This document shows, in pieces, positions 24,888 to 37,335 of a DNA stretch of 64,000 nt. This DNA comes from Magnolia sinica (lineage: Eukaryota; Streptophyta; Magnoliopsida; Magnoliales; Magnoliaceae). Every line of letters begins with the position of its first letter. Positions within the stretch are counted from its first letter, which is position 1. The notes beneath the pieces were generated by a model, which saw only the letters and a list, made by a program, of their open reading frames with translations, was not told the DNA's origin and ran no database searches. Position numbers and translations under genes: made by a program. The stretch covers positions 49,087,001-49,151,000 of the forward strand of contig NC_080588.1 in the NCBI RefSeq assembly GCF_029962835.1, written 5' to 3'.

Positions 24888-25267
24888 CCGCGTGCGAGCG
24901 TCAGCGCTCGTCTTCGCACACTAGCAAATCTGCTTATGAAAGGAAGGCAGGGGTATTTTGGGTCCTCAAATGCTCGTCCGTGCGTCCAACGTCTAGGTTG
25001 GGAAGGTAAGTTTTGGACTTTCTAAAAAGTAACATGGTAAAAAGCTACACTTACAGTGGTTAATTTCTCGATTTAAAATTATCCGAAAAAACGGATCAAC
25101 GGTGTAGATTTCTCACAAACATCATAGTGGACCCCACGTGCTTCCATCTCACGAGCTTCCTGATAAAGGCTTTCGCAGGCAAAAACAATAAATGGCTCGG
25201 TCCCATCTCTGACGGCACATACCACCTCACCAATCAAATACGACCACGTCACCACATTATTACGGAT

Positions 25268-25798
25268 GCCGAGTAGCTACTGGCAGGTTGAGTAGCGAGA
25301 CTCGCCGCTGAAGTGACGTCATAAATTTCTATGGACCCCACTAGTGGTGCATGTGTTGTATCCACCCAGTTCAACCATTTTGAGATATCATTTTTGAAAG
25401 AGACAATTAGGCAGAGAAAAATCTGTACTAGACTCCACCACAGAAAACAGCGGGGAGAGTGATTACTACCGTTGAAACTATGCTAATGATATACAAATCG
25501 AGACTATTCAAATGCTAAAAAAGTCATGAAATAAGAGAAAACACAAATATCAGCTTGGTCAAAAACTTTTATAGCCTTTATAAGTTTTTAACGGTGGACA
25601 TTACTATTCCCACTTTTTTACGTGATGAGTCCACTGGAACTTTGGATTTCACTCGTTCCTTGAATCTTTTCCTTAAATGATGTCTCCTAATAGATGAACG
25701 GCATGGATACAAAAGATACATCATAGGGTGGCCCAAAGAATTTGGCAACGTCACTTGAATAGCTAGTCTCGCTACTCAACCTGTCCGTAGCTAATCCC
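25268..25798. mobile_element. Inverted-repeat miniature element, copy 3
   Basis: The left end 'gagtagctactggcaggttg' then 'agtagcgagactcgccgctg' and 'aagtgacgtca' is mirrored at the right by 'caacgtcacttgaatagcta', 'gtctcgctactcaacctg' and 'gtagctaatccc'. The body follows copy 1, with part of the middle inverted in relative order ('gagactattcaaatgct'). Confidence 0.65.
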
Positions 25799-25836
25799 GT
25801 CCCTTTATCACTGAGGACGGTGTGGGCCACCGAAAT

Positions 25837-26371
25837 GCGGATTAGCTGCCGACAGGTTGGGCAGCGAGACTCTACTGAAGTGACGTCACCATGTTACGTG
25901 GGTCACACCATAGTGCATGTGTTGTATTCACACCGTCCATCAATTTGGATAAATAATTTTAGAGCATGATCCAAAGAATGAGTTGGATCCAAATCTCGAG
26001 TGGACAATATTGGAGATTGAATGCCTACCATTAAAATTTTCTAGGGGCCCCAGAAGTTTTTGATCAAGCTGATGTTTTTGTTTTCCCTTTTTCAATTCTG
26101 CGTTAACCTATGAACGGGTTGGATCTCAAATAAATATCATGGTGGACCCTAGGAATGTTTCAACGGTGAGCGTTACTATTCCCACTTTTTTCTGTGGTGG
26201 GGTCCAGTCGAGCTTAGGATCTGCCTCATTCTTTGGCATTTTCTCTTAAATGATCTCTCCAAATGGATGGATGGTATGGATGCAACACATACATCACGGT
26301 GGAGCCCACATAATATGGAGACGTAACTTCAGCGGTGACTCTCGCTACTCAACCTGTGAGTAGCTAATCCG
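25837..26371. mobile_element. Inverted-repeat miniature element, copy 4
   Basis: The left end GCGGATTAGCTGCCGACAGG and the right end 'caacctgtgagtagctaatcc' are inverted copies with shared 'gaagtgacgtcacc' and 'ggagacgtaacttcagcgg' blocks. The central body retains 'ttgatcaagctgatgttttt' and 'gaacgggttggatctcaaat'. It is about 40 bp from copy 3. Confidence 0.7.
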
Positions 26372-26379
26372 AATCAGGG

Positions 26380-29300
26380 CCTCCCTAGCTAATCCGCGTA
26401 GTTTGATTTATCCTCTAGAAAAAAAAAAAAACGTTATATATTTCCTGATAAGTTTCAATATCACCTATGAATGATAGGGTTGTATTGGCCCAAAAATAAT
26501 ATTCAACGATCCAAACTATTTATTTGACTAAATACAATAAACGTGGTTGCTTTAAAAATAAAGATCGGAAAATCCCAGGCTTTCGGATCAATGGCCCCAC
26601 AAAGTGAGACAATCTACTAGACAGTCCATGTTCAAATTAAAAAATAACAATAATAATAATATTTGAAGTTGTAAGGTATTGAAATAGGCAGGTATCTTCC
26701 AATTGTGGAGAAGCCCATCTCAGAGCTTGGATCAACCTAACATGACCCCAGATCAAACGGGTATAGGCACCGATGAATTCTATTTCAAGTCACTGGGGAG
26801 CATTCTACTACTGAATCTCAACGAGGAACGCGTAACACGCAGCTTCATGATAAAGAAATGATGTTTTCTTGCTAAAAACAACTATCTGTTTTGTCTACTT
26901 TGAGAAAATGGCACGAAAAAATATTATGATAATAATAAATTTAATAATTGATTTCTTGTTAGAAGCAGACTAAAAATTTGTTGTTATCTTTAAGATAATT
27001 TGTCTCTAATCATAATTCACCGTAAGTAACCAATACATGTTTTTAATGTGGCATCCCATGATACAATCATCCAGCGTATGCTTCGGTAGCTTGCATATGC
27101 CACTTCATGAAATCCAATGTCCAACCACCCCTATACCTTTCCACAAGCAGGAAAAAAATAAAAAATAAAAAATAAAAGATTTATAAAAGAGGAGATCTTT
27201 TGTCATGAAAAACCTGAAAACTAGAAAGATTTTTTTAAAAAATTTATTTATTTATTTATTTATTTATGTTTTAAGGGTCAAAATAAGGGTACTTGTCTCA
27301 CCTCAACACAAATACACATAGTTAAGATGCACACGAAGTTGGAGAGACATGTCTCATGTAACTGTTGTTATTCAATTAAACATGAGGCTATGTGTATTAA
27401 TGAACTGCACTTATTTAGTCATACTTATTGGATTAAGATAGTGTGGGCATACTAAAGTTGTACTCGACTTGAGTTTGATTAAATATTTACAATCCCAAAT
27501 GACAAATCAGTTGTAAGATCAGACTTGTGCAAATTAACCCGACTCTTTCTGCCTTGAGCTTATGACTTTTCTTTCAACGGTAATCACAGGTCTTAGGCTT
27601 CTTAATAATGCAGTAATGAGTGATAAGAATTAAAAACTAAAAGCTGAATCATTGATTATATTAATTTATAATAGAGTTTGGTACAATCAACGAGGGAATA
27701 AAATAAGCAAAGAAAATAAAATAAAGATAAATACATGCGTCACCTATATGGATAAATAATCGATGTGGATGGTCAGTAAGATGGGACCAAGGTGTGATTT
27801 TCCAAGGACCCGGTTAATTGAGGATCCAACGATAGTAGGACATGGATATTTACATTACTCCAAGGTATATTGCAGTGATGGTATTGGACAACAGCAATCT
27901 AAGCTACCCTAAATTTCGGACGTTCTACAGCAAGGCTAGACAAAAGCGGAGGAACTATAGTTAAAAATAGGATAAATAATGTTGTGTTGTGAGATGTTGT
28001 GTGATGGCTCGATTAGTTCCCTCGAGCTCTCCATCATGTATCCCTTATATAGCTTGGAATGTGGCAATCATATTGGGTTTCATTGTTGGCATATGATCTT
28101 TGAAGGTTACGAGATCAAATCGTATCCCAATCAGACTAGGATTCCTCATCGTATCCCTTGTTCCTTTATGTTTAGGAGGAATCAGTTTCTCGATCCTTCG
28201 TAGTTGCCGTGAAAACACCAATCTTCTCTGGGGAATTCCCCATTTTGGCACAATTGTGTGAGATAGCCTTGCTATGTGTAAATGGGCTGCGATAAACTTC
28301 CTATCTTAGAGGGTCTTTATCGGCTTGTCAAGCACCTTGCTTCAACCACACATGCCACTTGTGTGAGGGCACGTGTCCATTGTCGTAGTATCTTGTTTGT
28401 GAGTGTGCATACGACTTTGAGCCTTTATGCTTTTGATAGGTGACGTGTGGCCAAAGGATATGGGATGAAAGATATCCTCAAGATACAAGTAGGATTTCGC
28501 ACATAGTGCCAACACATGACAATATTTCATTGGTCCAGGTGGACACGCCAAAACAGGTGTGAACAGTAATGATATGATCTTAAAATAAATAATTTTTTTT
28601 CTTGGAAAAACTAAGCTCATCAAAGACCCAAGAAAAGGAACTCACTCCAGCTTACTAGGGCCAGATTTGCATCCCCACATTGGCCGATTGGCCAACTGGC
28701 TTTCAAATCTATTCACCCCGCATGTGTCGGATTTAGTGATTTTTTTGTCATTTTTTGGTTACTCCAATCCTATGCACGGGAATAGCCTATAGCATGATGT
28801 AACAATGTTTAAAAAGTCTATAAAAGAAACACCTTTTGAATTGATTTTTTCTTCGTCTAAAACAAAAATAAAAAATAAAAAAATAACTCCAATAAATCAT
28901 GCTTGAGGTCCATTGCTTAGTCCAACTAGATTCTATAAATGCATCATGTGCGCATGGCAGTCAAATAATCTGGAATCCATCATAGGACCTTTTGGTGGAT
29001 GGCCCATGATATAAAAGCCACTTCAATTGTCCAATCTTTAACCCATCTAAGCACGAGAAGGGATCTAATATTCATTACCCTTCTTTCCTTTGGAAAACTT
29101 TGATATGCTCTCACTAACACATGACATCTCTTCATATTCTTCAAATAAGAAGGGATGTGGGAGGCAATGTTTATACTCGATCTAACATTACTAAATCAGA
29201 TGCCTAGAAAATTGACACATGCTAGCACCATTATATGAAAGATCATTACGACATCCTTGCAGCTGATACAATCGACAGAAGATAAGGAAGATCATACAGA

Positions 29301-29570
29301 CAACACGTGGCAAAGCATGAAAGGCCATATTTCATATAACATCTTAAGAGAGTGCATATGATCTCATGACTAGTTAGCGATGATTCTTTTCATCGTGCAT
29401 GGCAAGATATAATTGGCTATGCTCATTTGATGGCTAATTGATTATGCAAAGATTGTGGAGCACTGCTAAGAAGAGAAAGTGTAATCAGCCACATATGTTA
29501 ATCAACCAATTGATTGGAAGGAAAATCATGGAAAGAGATCCCTAAGGTTATACGCCACCACCCTCTCACA
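26380..29570. other. AT-rich DNA with no recognised gene
   Basis: Homopolymer runs and a TTTA repeat (27238-27266) are present. Open frames at 27979-28203 and 28342-28623 are short, lack family resemblance and lie in repeat-like sequence. No RNA gene was seen. Confidence 0.45.
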
Positions 29571-29572
29571 TG

Positions 29573-29585
29573 TTTATAAATAAAG
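29573..29585 (+). promoter_or_regulatory. TATA-like element of unknown owner
   Basis: TTTATAAATAAAG follows 'ccctctcacatg' and precedes a region with no open frame longer than about 60 codons and scattered AATAAA-like words near 30250. The arrangement resembles a repeat promoter followed by an untranslated leader, but no partner repeat or protein domain was found. Confidence 0.2.
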
Positions 29586-29589
29586 CAAA

Positions 29590-32500
29590 GAGCTCTAGGT
29601 CAACGTTAGTCCAACACAACTCTACTGTATAGCATAACACTACTTTTCCACCATTCCTCATGGACCTCCTTAGTTTAGTTTTGTTATAACTCATCTACTA
29701 CTACTTAGCGCAATACTGTAGAAAGTATAGACTAATTAGATTACTTATCCATTAACCCTACAATCATGAACACACCACTGGATTGCTAGAAAAATTACTC
29801 AATCTCGAACATAAGGCTATGGAGCTTTCCTACCGCGTGCTAACTCACTACGAAGCCTATGTCTCTCGACTGAAGCGAATGACAGATAGTTGAATCACGA
29901 CCATTTCACCACAAGCCTAGCACTCTCTAGGATTTTAAATAAATTGCTACCCTACTAGATTTCTCACTACATTTTTGGTCTCTCAACTAAGTTTTTAACA
30001 TACTTTCGAAGATCTGCCCTCCATCGGTCGTCTTACTATGAAACTTGATTCCCATGAGCAACGAATAGATGATCATCACACACTAAATAATTGTCTTGAA
30101 GCCCAATTTCTCGTCAGTAATGAACATACAATCATTCAACATCATGTTCATCTCTTTATGAAGCCCAGTTCCCTGCCGAGCAACGAATAGACCATAGTGA
30201 TTTTCTTTTTCAGTTTATTGTAAATATCCCTATAGTAAAATATTAATAAAATACTTTTCACTTTAAGTTTGTTTTACTTTTTATCTTTATTGCATTATTA
30301 TTGAACTATGATTGCTATCACGCACTTAATTGAAAGTGCTTTCATCTGGAAGGCAAAAATAACTCATAAAAAGGACTAACCCTCCCCTTTACAAATCTCC
30401 TGATCTTTTACAATCAATGGCTAGATAAACGACTTAACCATATAGACTTCAGTCCCTCAGTTTATTTTGATGCTTAGGGCCACAGGCATTCGGTTCGATT
30501 CCAACCACATTCACCTTTGACATTATAACGCCTTGAAAATCGACTCCCGTGTACATCGTACATGATCTGAATTCCACGGTATTAGATAATGTACTCAATA
30601 TATAACCCCTTATATAGAGAGTCAACGCCCTACTCGTAGTGATAGTAATCCTTTAAGATTAACAATAATTCAACTAATTCACCACAATAAGATAATATAA
30701 AGGTTCTGATACCTCTCGTATTCTACCATTATGAATGGTATTGGTACGCACAACCAATATATATAAATATATGCCTGTCGTGAATTTATATGAACATTTT
30801 AAGATGACACAACTCATGGATTGAAAGAAATTATGTGCACGATTTTTTCATGAATTGATTAATTGCAACATCTATTCCCGAGAAGTTATGTACCATGCTT
30901 AAAGAAATTCTATACATCGATGTATGCACCACTAACCAAATTTAAGGTACGTGGTGACCAAAATGGTAACTAACCAAATTCAAGGATTTATGTGTACATG
31001 ATATATATACATGTCACTAGTTGTATGTCATTCAACACACTGCTTGCAGCAATAGAGAATTAAATCGAACCATAAGAATTTTAAAACTTTCAGACACATG
31101 CCCAAGCCGTAAAATAAGAAAAGTAATACAAGGCTAACCCAATAAAGGAAAAAAAAAGTAGCAATATACAAACTCAATAAAAGAAAAGAAAAGAAAAAAA
31201 TTAACTCAATACAGAGTGGAAACCCGCGTCGCTATCAAAATCGACAAATAGCAAGTCTTGTATTTATCACTCTTTGTGAATTTATTAAAAAAAATAAATT
31301 CCGATGGTGTTTTTATATATTAGTCAATATGGAATTACAATAAAATAAACCTTAATAAGGTTAAAAATAGTCTAGATACTTTAAAGTGTATCAATAAGCA
31401 CAACAGTGCAATTTCAGGTCAAATGGATCACCTAGTAGGTCCAAAATACACCAAAAGTGGGCCCCGTTGTTCTAAAGTTTAAAATATGAATTTTATATCA
31501 AATTGATATTAATAAAAGCATAAGATTTACTGATATAACATCTGGTCCATTAGATGCACAAACTCTATGCCGCTCGGATCTCAAACATGTGTAGTTTCGC
31601 AATTTAAGACATAATTTTGTGATCAAACCCATAAAATATATCAAGCATGATTAAAATCATATCTTAAACATAATTCTCACATGGATAAACAAATCATAAT
31701 AGTTTAATAACTTACTAGCATAGAAATCACAAAATAAATCAAACTATACAAAATTTTATGGAAAAAATAAAAGAAGTTACATATAAATTCAACTTACATT
31801 GGTGTAAGCTTGAAAGAATCTCACACCTCAGATTATATATCACTATAGGGCTAATCCAAATGAGATAAAATAAGAATATATTAGATTTTAGATTGTTCAT
31901 ATTTCACATGTATGGGTGGATCAAAACTAGAACTTCAATCGGCCAATTTAGAAAATAAAAAACTAAAAAAAAAAAATCTACTTTAATTAAATTGGGCTGA
32001 CCTACCTTAAGATCAACGGAGGATAATGGGAAAGAATAACATAAAAAATACTTTTGAAGGGATTTAAAAACCACCCTTCTTTCTGTCTCTCCTTCTCTTT
32101 CACATGGGAGGGTTGAACATCTAGCTCTCACTTTATGTGTGGGTGTGTGTGTGTGTGTGTGCGTGTGTGTGTGTGTGTATAAGGGGGGTTTAACCCCTTT
32201 AGGTGGGTTTGGGCATAGTATGCAATGGCCCATGTGTGTGTCGTGTGCGAAATTCAACGCATTCATTAGTCGAGTTTTTTTAACCTCTTTTTAATGAGTG
32301 ATTTTTTTGATGGGTGAACACATATGATGTATTTTAGACCATTCATCAAATGTATGGTCCATTCTTGATTATCAGCCCCCGAAGTTTGTACAACCTTATA
32401 CCAGAATGATCCTAACGGCTATCAAATTTTCATCGTGAACAAACGGTGGGAAGTGGTTTCGCTTGACGTTACTCAGGGCTTAATCTAAGTAGTTATAAAG

Positions 32501-32690
32501 AATTATAAAGTTAGTTTTAAAAGGATTGTAAAACTTTATAGTCTTGATGAATCTTGCACTAAACCCAAGTGCTTTCTTAAATTTTCAAGATCGGTCCATG
32601 GAAAATGCAATCCAAAGCATTCATTAAATCAAGCTTACTATCTCAAGTCTAGAAAAAATAGTATCATGATCATGGGACACTAAGGGCTTG
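29590..32690. other. AT-rich DNA with no recognised gene
   Basis: No coding pattern of any known family. It includes a GT microsatellite at 32136-32178 with one GC interruption. The long minus-strand frame across that run (31904-32266) is explained by the simple repeat. Confidence 0.45.
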
Positions 32691-32880
32691 CTTGGCATTT
32701 TTACTCTAATTTAATAAGAGCTTTTCAAATAAGAGTTATTCGAATAAGTTATTTTTATTCTACCTCTTGTTTTAAATAAGCTCATTTCGTAAAACTAAGT
32801 TTTCAAAACTAAAAAAGCTCTTATGTGAAATAAGCATGTTTGGAAAAACATTCAAATAAGAGTTTTTCCTAGAGATAGTT
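32690..32880. mobile_element. Partial miniature element starting GGGCTTGCTTGGC
   Basis: The GGGCNTGNTTGG start followed by repeated 'aataag' and 'agctcttat' words is common in plant miniature DNA elements. The right end is missing. The sequence stops exactly where an LTR with a TGTAACACC start begins, as if that LTR had inserted into it. Confidence 0.3.
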
Positions 32881-34084
32881 TGTAACACCTAGGCCAATCA
32901 GAGCGGTGTCATGAGGCGTCCACTAGTAGATTTTCATAGGACCGCACTAGATGGTCGCACGTGCGGGGCCCACCACTAATAAATTAGAACAAATTAAGCT
33001 GCTAACACGAACAAGTCTAAACATGTCGGGTCAAGCGTGGGCGTAGAGTCGATCTACCGAATAATACTTGGCGACAGTCTATATAGGCTGTACAACACCC
33101 CAAAAGGGGCCAATAAATTCGAAACCATGGGAAGTTGTGGACCTCACTAGCCTTGTAGTCCATCACAGACAATGGACTCGAACGACCCCTTCAAAATGGA
33201 CAATTTACACCGTCCAGCCGGCACTTGTGAGACGCAACTCTCCAAATCAATAGCCTAAAAATCTGAAATTTAAAGCAATTAGCCCTAGCACTTAGGACAA
33301 CAATTTACGACATTCCAACTGTTAGATTTCATTCAAACTCACACTATAGATCAGAGATACTTCTCTACCCTCGTCCACCGAACCAGACCCTTGATCGAAA
33401 CAAAGTGACCGTTGATCGCAAAATCGGACCCTTGCGATCAATTGACTCATCCATTTGCCACCAAATTTTGGACAGCCCCTCATCAGATCATGGGACACCT
33501 ATCCCATGTCATGGATGGACCAGGGGGCCACTGAGACAGCCCCAAAGAGAGTCAATAAGTCCCACAAGGTCATATGTAATAAGACTTGTCACCCCAGGCC
33601 ATTAGAACAAAAATGCAGGTTATATAAACCTTAAACCCTCTCTCCCTCACTCTCACCTAAGTGGACCATTACCCTTAGGTGGCCATTTATCAAACCTAGA
33701 ACAAATTTTAGTGATTGTGTTTGCTAATTTGCTTTGCATGTTACTTGCATGGAATACAATTGTAAAATTGAAGTTTGGTTTTGGATAATTTCTAAATAGG
33801 AAAGAAATGTTAGTCCCCAACCACCCCGATGTTTGCATTGTCTGATTTTTCTGTCAATTATGGAATCATAAGCATGATATCCCTAAAATTTTGAATTCCA
33901 TAGGAAGAATCCTGCTGCATGTCCCCCATAAGCATGAATTGTGTAGATTAACTATTAAAATCACCCCATGCATGCTTAATTTTCTTTAAAATCAGTCCTT
34001 ATGCTCAATTCTCCTCTGATTTTAAGTGACTTAGGATTTGTGTGCATGTTATCTAGAATTACATTGAATATTGTAAACCCATGA

Positions 34085-35424
34085 TGTTGAGGGTCAAATA
34101 TTGCATATTATTCTCCATTTATATTTTGGTTTTATAAACATGATAATGCTTAATGTTTTATTTTACTCATGTTTGTGTTAAAGGGTGAATTTAAGAGCTT
34201 GGATTGAGAAGGGTGCTAAAAGCATACATTTGATGCTCAAGAATCACGAAGGCAATGGATGAATCTTAGGAGACCAAGATTGAAGAATTCACATGCCAAA
34301 GATTCTAGAAAACCAAGTGAGAAATGAAGAGAATCAAAGAATTGAAGTGAAGTAAAGGAATCCTGAAATCATCCTTAAAAAGTATATTCTGAAACTTTGG
34401 GTCATTTTGTAAAATTACGCAGAGTGAGGTCTATTTTGAAAATTTACACAAAGTGAAGTCTATTTTAGTAAACTGTGTAAATTTGAGGCGGTTTCTAGAG
34501 TTTTCCAACTAGGTGTGAAAGTTGAAGTTCCATAACTATAAATAAGACTCCTAGGATGTTCCTAGGTATCTTCTAGGTTTTAAAGAGTGGAGCAAAATGG
34601 CGGAGAAGCCGTTGCCAAGAGTTTTTTTTCTTCTTCCTTAGTTGTTTTCATATTTTTCTTAAGAGACTTTGGTCCAATCAGGTCTATGGTTTACTAAACC
34701 TCCTCTTACCTAGGGCTAAGAGGTGAAGCTTATAGCATGATAGGATGTTTCTATTACTTTGATTCATATTTATATTGAACTCCATGGATTTTAATTTGAT
34801 ATTTAAGGAATACTTTCAGTTTTTAATAGTTTATTGTGACTCGAATTACAGTAGATCTGTAATAGCTTCGAGTATCTTCTTTTCCTGATTTGAGATTGTG
34901 AAATTAGTAAGTCCTGTTATTCACCATCGTCCATTGGGCATGGTAGGGTGATGGAATCCTTTCTAATCTTCACAATTCTCCTGCTTTGAGATTATGGGAT
35001 TAGTAAATCTTGTTGTTTGCCATTATATCTTGGGTATAGTTTGGTGATGAAATCCCTACCAATTATCATAATTCTCTTTCATTGAGAATTAGGTCAATGG
35101 AAATTCAGATTTAGTTTTATTGATATATTTTTCAATTGGATAGGATAGGACTCCAGTTCTAATTGTGTTACTTGAATCAAGCAAGAGGGCTCCCTGATCA
35201 CTACAAGTGGATCCTTGGCACCCTAGTTCCTATCTTTAAATTCTTAGTTTTAATTACTCTAATTGCAATTACTCTATTAAATACTACAGAATTAGTTTCA
35301 CATCTTTTTCTGGTTCTACTTCTAGTTAATTTCAGAAACGTACAAGTTTCAGTCCCTGTAAATTCGACCTCAGTCTTATCGAGATTATTATTACATCATG
35401 AACCTACACATGAGGTTGTCAACA
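34085..35424 (+). mobile_element. Intact solo LTR, 1340 bp, non-chromovirus Ty3 (Tat/Athila-like)
   Basis: It begins TGTTGAGGG and ends GTTGTCAACA, with 6-bp inverted tips TGTTGA/TCAACA. It is flanked by the perfect duplication CATGA (34080-34084 and 35425-35429). A TATA-like TATAAATAA lies at 34537. The tail has the 'agtccctgtaaattcgacct' and 'cagtcttatcgagattatta' signature I associate with Tat/Athila-group LTRs. A 96-bp partial duplication starts at 34884 and 34980. The open frame at 35163-35429 is inside the LTR and is not a gene. Confidence 0.85.
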
Positions 35425-36324
35425 CATGATTCCTTGTGCTGATTATGGTTGTGTTTTATCATTATGCATGTCTATTTCTCTCACAACTAGAGGTAGGTTG
35501 ACTTTTACTTTAAATTAATTTACTATTAAACTACCCCCTTTCTGGATCGGCCAGCAAATTTTAGAACTCATATGGGTAGCCCCCCTGGTAGGGCCGTCCA
35601 TGGGCAAATTTTGGCCTAATTAGTCCTATAAGGCACATATCTTAGACCGTACCATTCCTTAAGCTTCCGCGGTCCTCTCAGTCGAATTCCGGTGACCTAC
35701 GACCTGTAATCAGCATTTGCACGCAACCTTGAGTCATGTCCTGTATTCCAGAGTTAGCTCAACTCGAGACTTGTACGCTAGCGATCATGCCATCACCGCG
35801 GTTCCGATGCCCGTCTCGCGCTCCGATGCGATACTCGGGCCAGGAGATGTGGGCCCGCGTTCAGTTCGAAGAAAACGCCGCGCTTTGCAAAACCCAAGAG
35901 AAATATCCCATCAATCACCTCACATATCAAGTACAACACCCATCCCTAAAGTCAACTCTCTCTCTTACACATCCCTTACATGTCAAGTACACTCCCACCA
36001 CTCACCTTTTCACCCATCAACCTCTTACATCACCTCTTTCTCTCTCATCTCTCTCTCATTTCAAACTCCATCTCCCAAGCAACCATGAGAGAGGTGGACA
36101 TCTATGGGAGAGAAGCTAGGTGAGGCCCATCTCCACCATCCAACCGTCCAATGTCTATCATCCTCTATCAAAGTCAAAGCTGAGGGGCTAGGGATTTCAT
36201 CGGACCAAGAAGAACGAAAATGGTGGGTGTTTCTAGAGTAGATCTTGACCTTTGGATCCTAGTAGGACCCGTTTTGATGTATGTGTTGTAGATCCTAGAG
36301 GGACCACTACAAGAAAAATGGGCA

Positions 36325-36810
36325 AAGGCTACGGCCAAAAACCGTAGCTAAAGACCTTTTGCTACGGATCTAGTTTGTAGCACGTCTGTCGCTATTGGTG
36401 GGGTAGCTAAAGGTTAAAAAATCAATTGCTGTGGATTATATCCGTAGCAATAGATATCAGTAGCTACAAACAAAAGCCGTAGCTATAATTTCTGTAGTGA
36501 AATGTAGCTACACCTACAGATTAAATCTATAGCAATAGATATCACTAGCTTCGGATAAAGGCCATAACTATACTTTCTGTAGTGAAATATACCTACGGCT
36601 ATAGATTAGATCCGTAGCAGTCGATATCACTAGCTACGGAAAAAAGCAGTAGCTATAATTTTTGTAGCGAAATGTACCTACGGCTATGGATAATATCAAT
36701 AGCTTAAAGTGGAATAAAATCCGTAGCAATATGTTGTAATTAGCAATAGCTACGGTTTTCAGAACAATAGCTAGGGCCAAAATTCGTAGCTATTTTTAAA
36801 AAAAATTGTA
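36325..36810. repeat. Subterminal repeats of the CACTA element, left side
   Basis: About four diverged units near 110 bp carry 'gatccgtagca', 'gatatcactagctacgg', 'agccgtagctataatttctg' and 'gtagtgaaatgtacctacgg'. The words occur in both orientations, so they can fold. The right side (45500-45560) keeps only one short block. Confidence 0.8.
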
Positions 36811-36980
36811 ATAATGATGCCTATTTCCATTGCAAGAACCTGCTGTGATTGATAACTCATCTAAGCTTAATGTTGATAAGAATAGTACATAAAATGCATC
36901 AGGAGATAAAATGATGCATTTATTACAAATAGCAATCAAATCATACAATGCATCCTACATTCACATTTCTAAATAAATAA

Positions 36981-37084
36981 TACTTCACTTTGCTCAACCT
37001 ATTATAAGAATTACAACTAAGGCGTGCCCTCATACTTCACTTTGCTCAACCTATTATAAGAATTACAACTAAGGCGTGCCCTCA
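36981..37084. repeat. Perfect 52-bp tandem duplication
   Basis: Two identical 52-bp units at 36981-37032 and 37033-37084, each starting TACTTCACTTTGCTCAACC. The lack of differences implies a recent slip, in contrast to the decayed coding region. Confidence 0.9.
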
Positions 37085-37140
37085 TGTGCAAGAAACAAAT
37101 ACACTCCAACATAGTAGACAACCTCCATATAATGCAATAA

Positions 37141-37335
37141 TGCTCACGTTTTTACAGAATTTTCTTCCTTCAAACGGTCAATTTCAGCAAATACAGAAAA
37201 TAGAGCTTCTTTCTTCCCTGAAACTGTAGATGTAACTTCTATGCACTTTGACACAAGATCACTTTCAAGTTCTGAAACCCTTCCCTTAAGAAAATGAATT
37301 TCATCCTCCAGTGACTTCTTTAGCTTGTCAGCCTG
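37141..37335 (-). pseudogene. Coiled-coil exon-like fragment inside the CACTA element
   Basis: On the minus strand an acceptor-like 'tgttttgtacag' precedes an uninterrupted frame: 'ADKLKKSLEDEIHFLKGRVS', then 'ELESDLVSK', a middle part and 'FAEIDRLKEENSV'. The heptad spacing of Leu, Val and Ile with many Glu and Lys marks a coiled coil. A GT follows 'EENS'. Such segments occur in plant kinesins and other filament-forming proteins, and I cannot name the parent. It could be a captured host exon or part of an accessory CACTA gene (TnpA-like). Confidence 0.5.

Larger units (their letters stand above)
23360..25190. mobile_element. Larger foldback with two miniature elements in its loop
   Basis: Left-arm sequence at about 23710-23910 ('aagagaaattgaccaccgta', 'acctttccaacctagacgtg', 'gtgcgaggatgagcgctgac') is found inverted at about 24893-25080 ('gagcgtcagcgctcgtcttc', 'aacgtctaggttgggaaggt', 'agtggttaatttctcg'). 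An outer 'catgatgtttatgtgcaatcc' block on the left has a counterpart near 25100-25135. Two complete or nearly complete smaller elements fill the loop. Outer limits are estimates. Confidence 0.55.

Noticed and set aside
30492-30502. GGTTCGATTCC, a perfect tRNA B-box-like word
   Set aside because: The flanking bases do not form a T stem or acceptor stem, and no A box or anticodon arm lies upstream at the right distance.
31904-32266. A 120-codon minus-strand frame with a TH repeat
   Set aside because: The repeat is the GT microsatellite at 32136-32178 and the remainder has no known relative.
35163-35429. An 88-codon frame that looks membrane-like
   Set aside because: It lies wholly in the tail of the solo LTR bounded by CATGA duplications. 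The hydrophobicity comes from T-rich LTR sequence.
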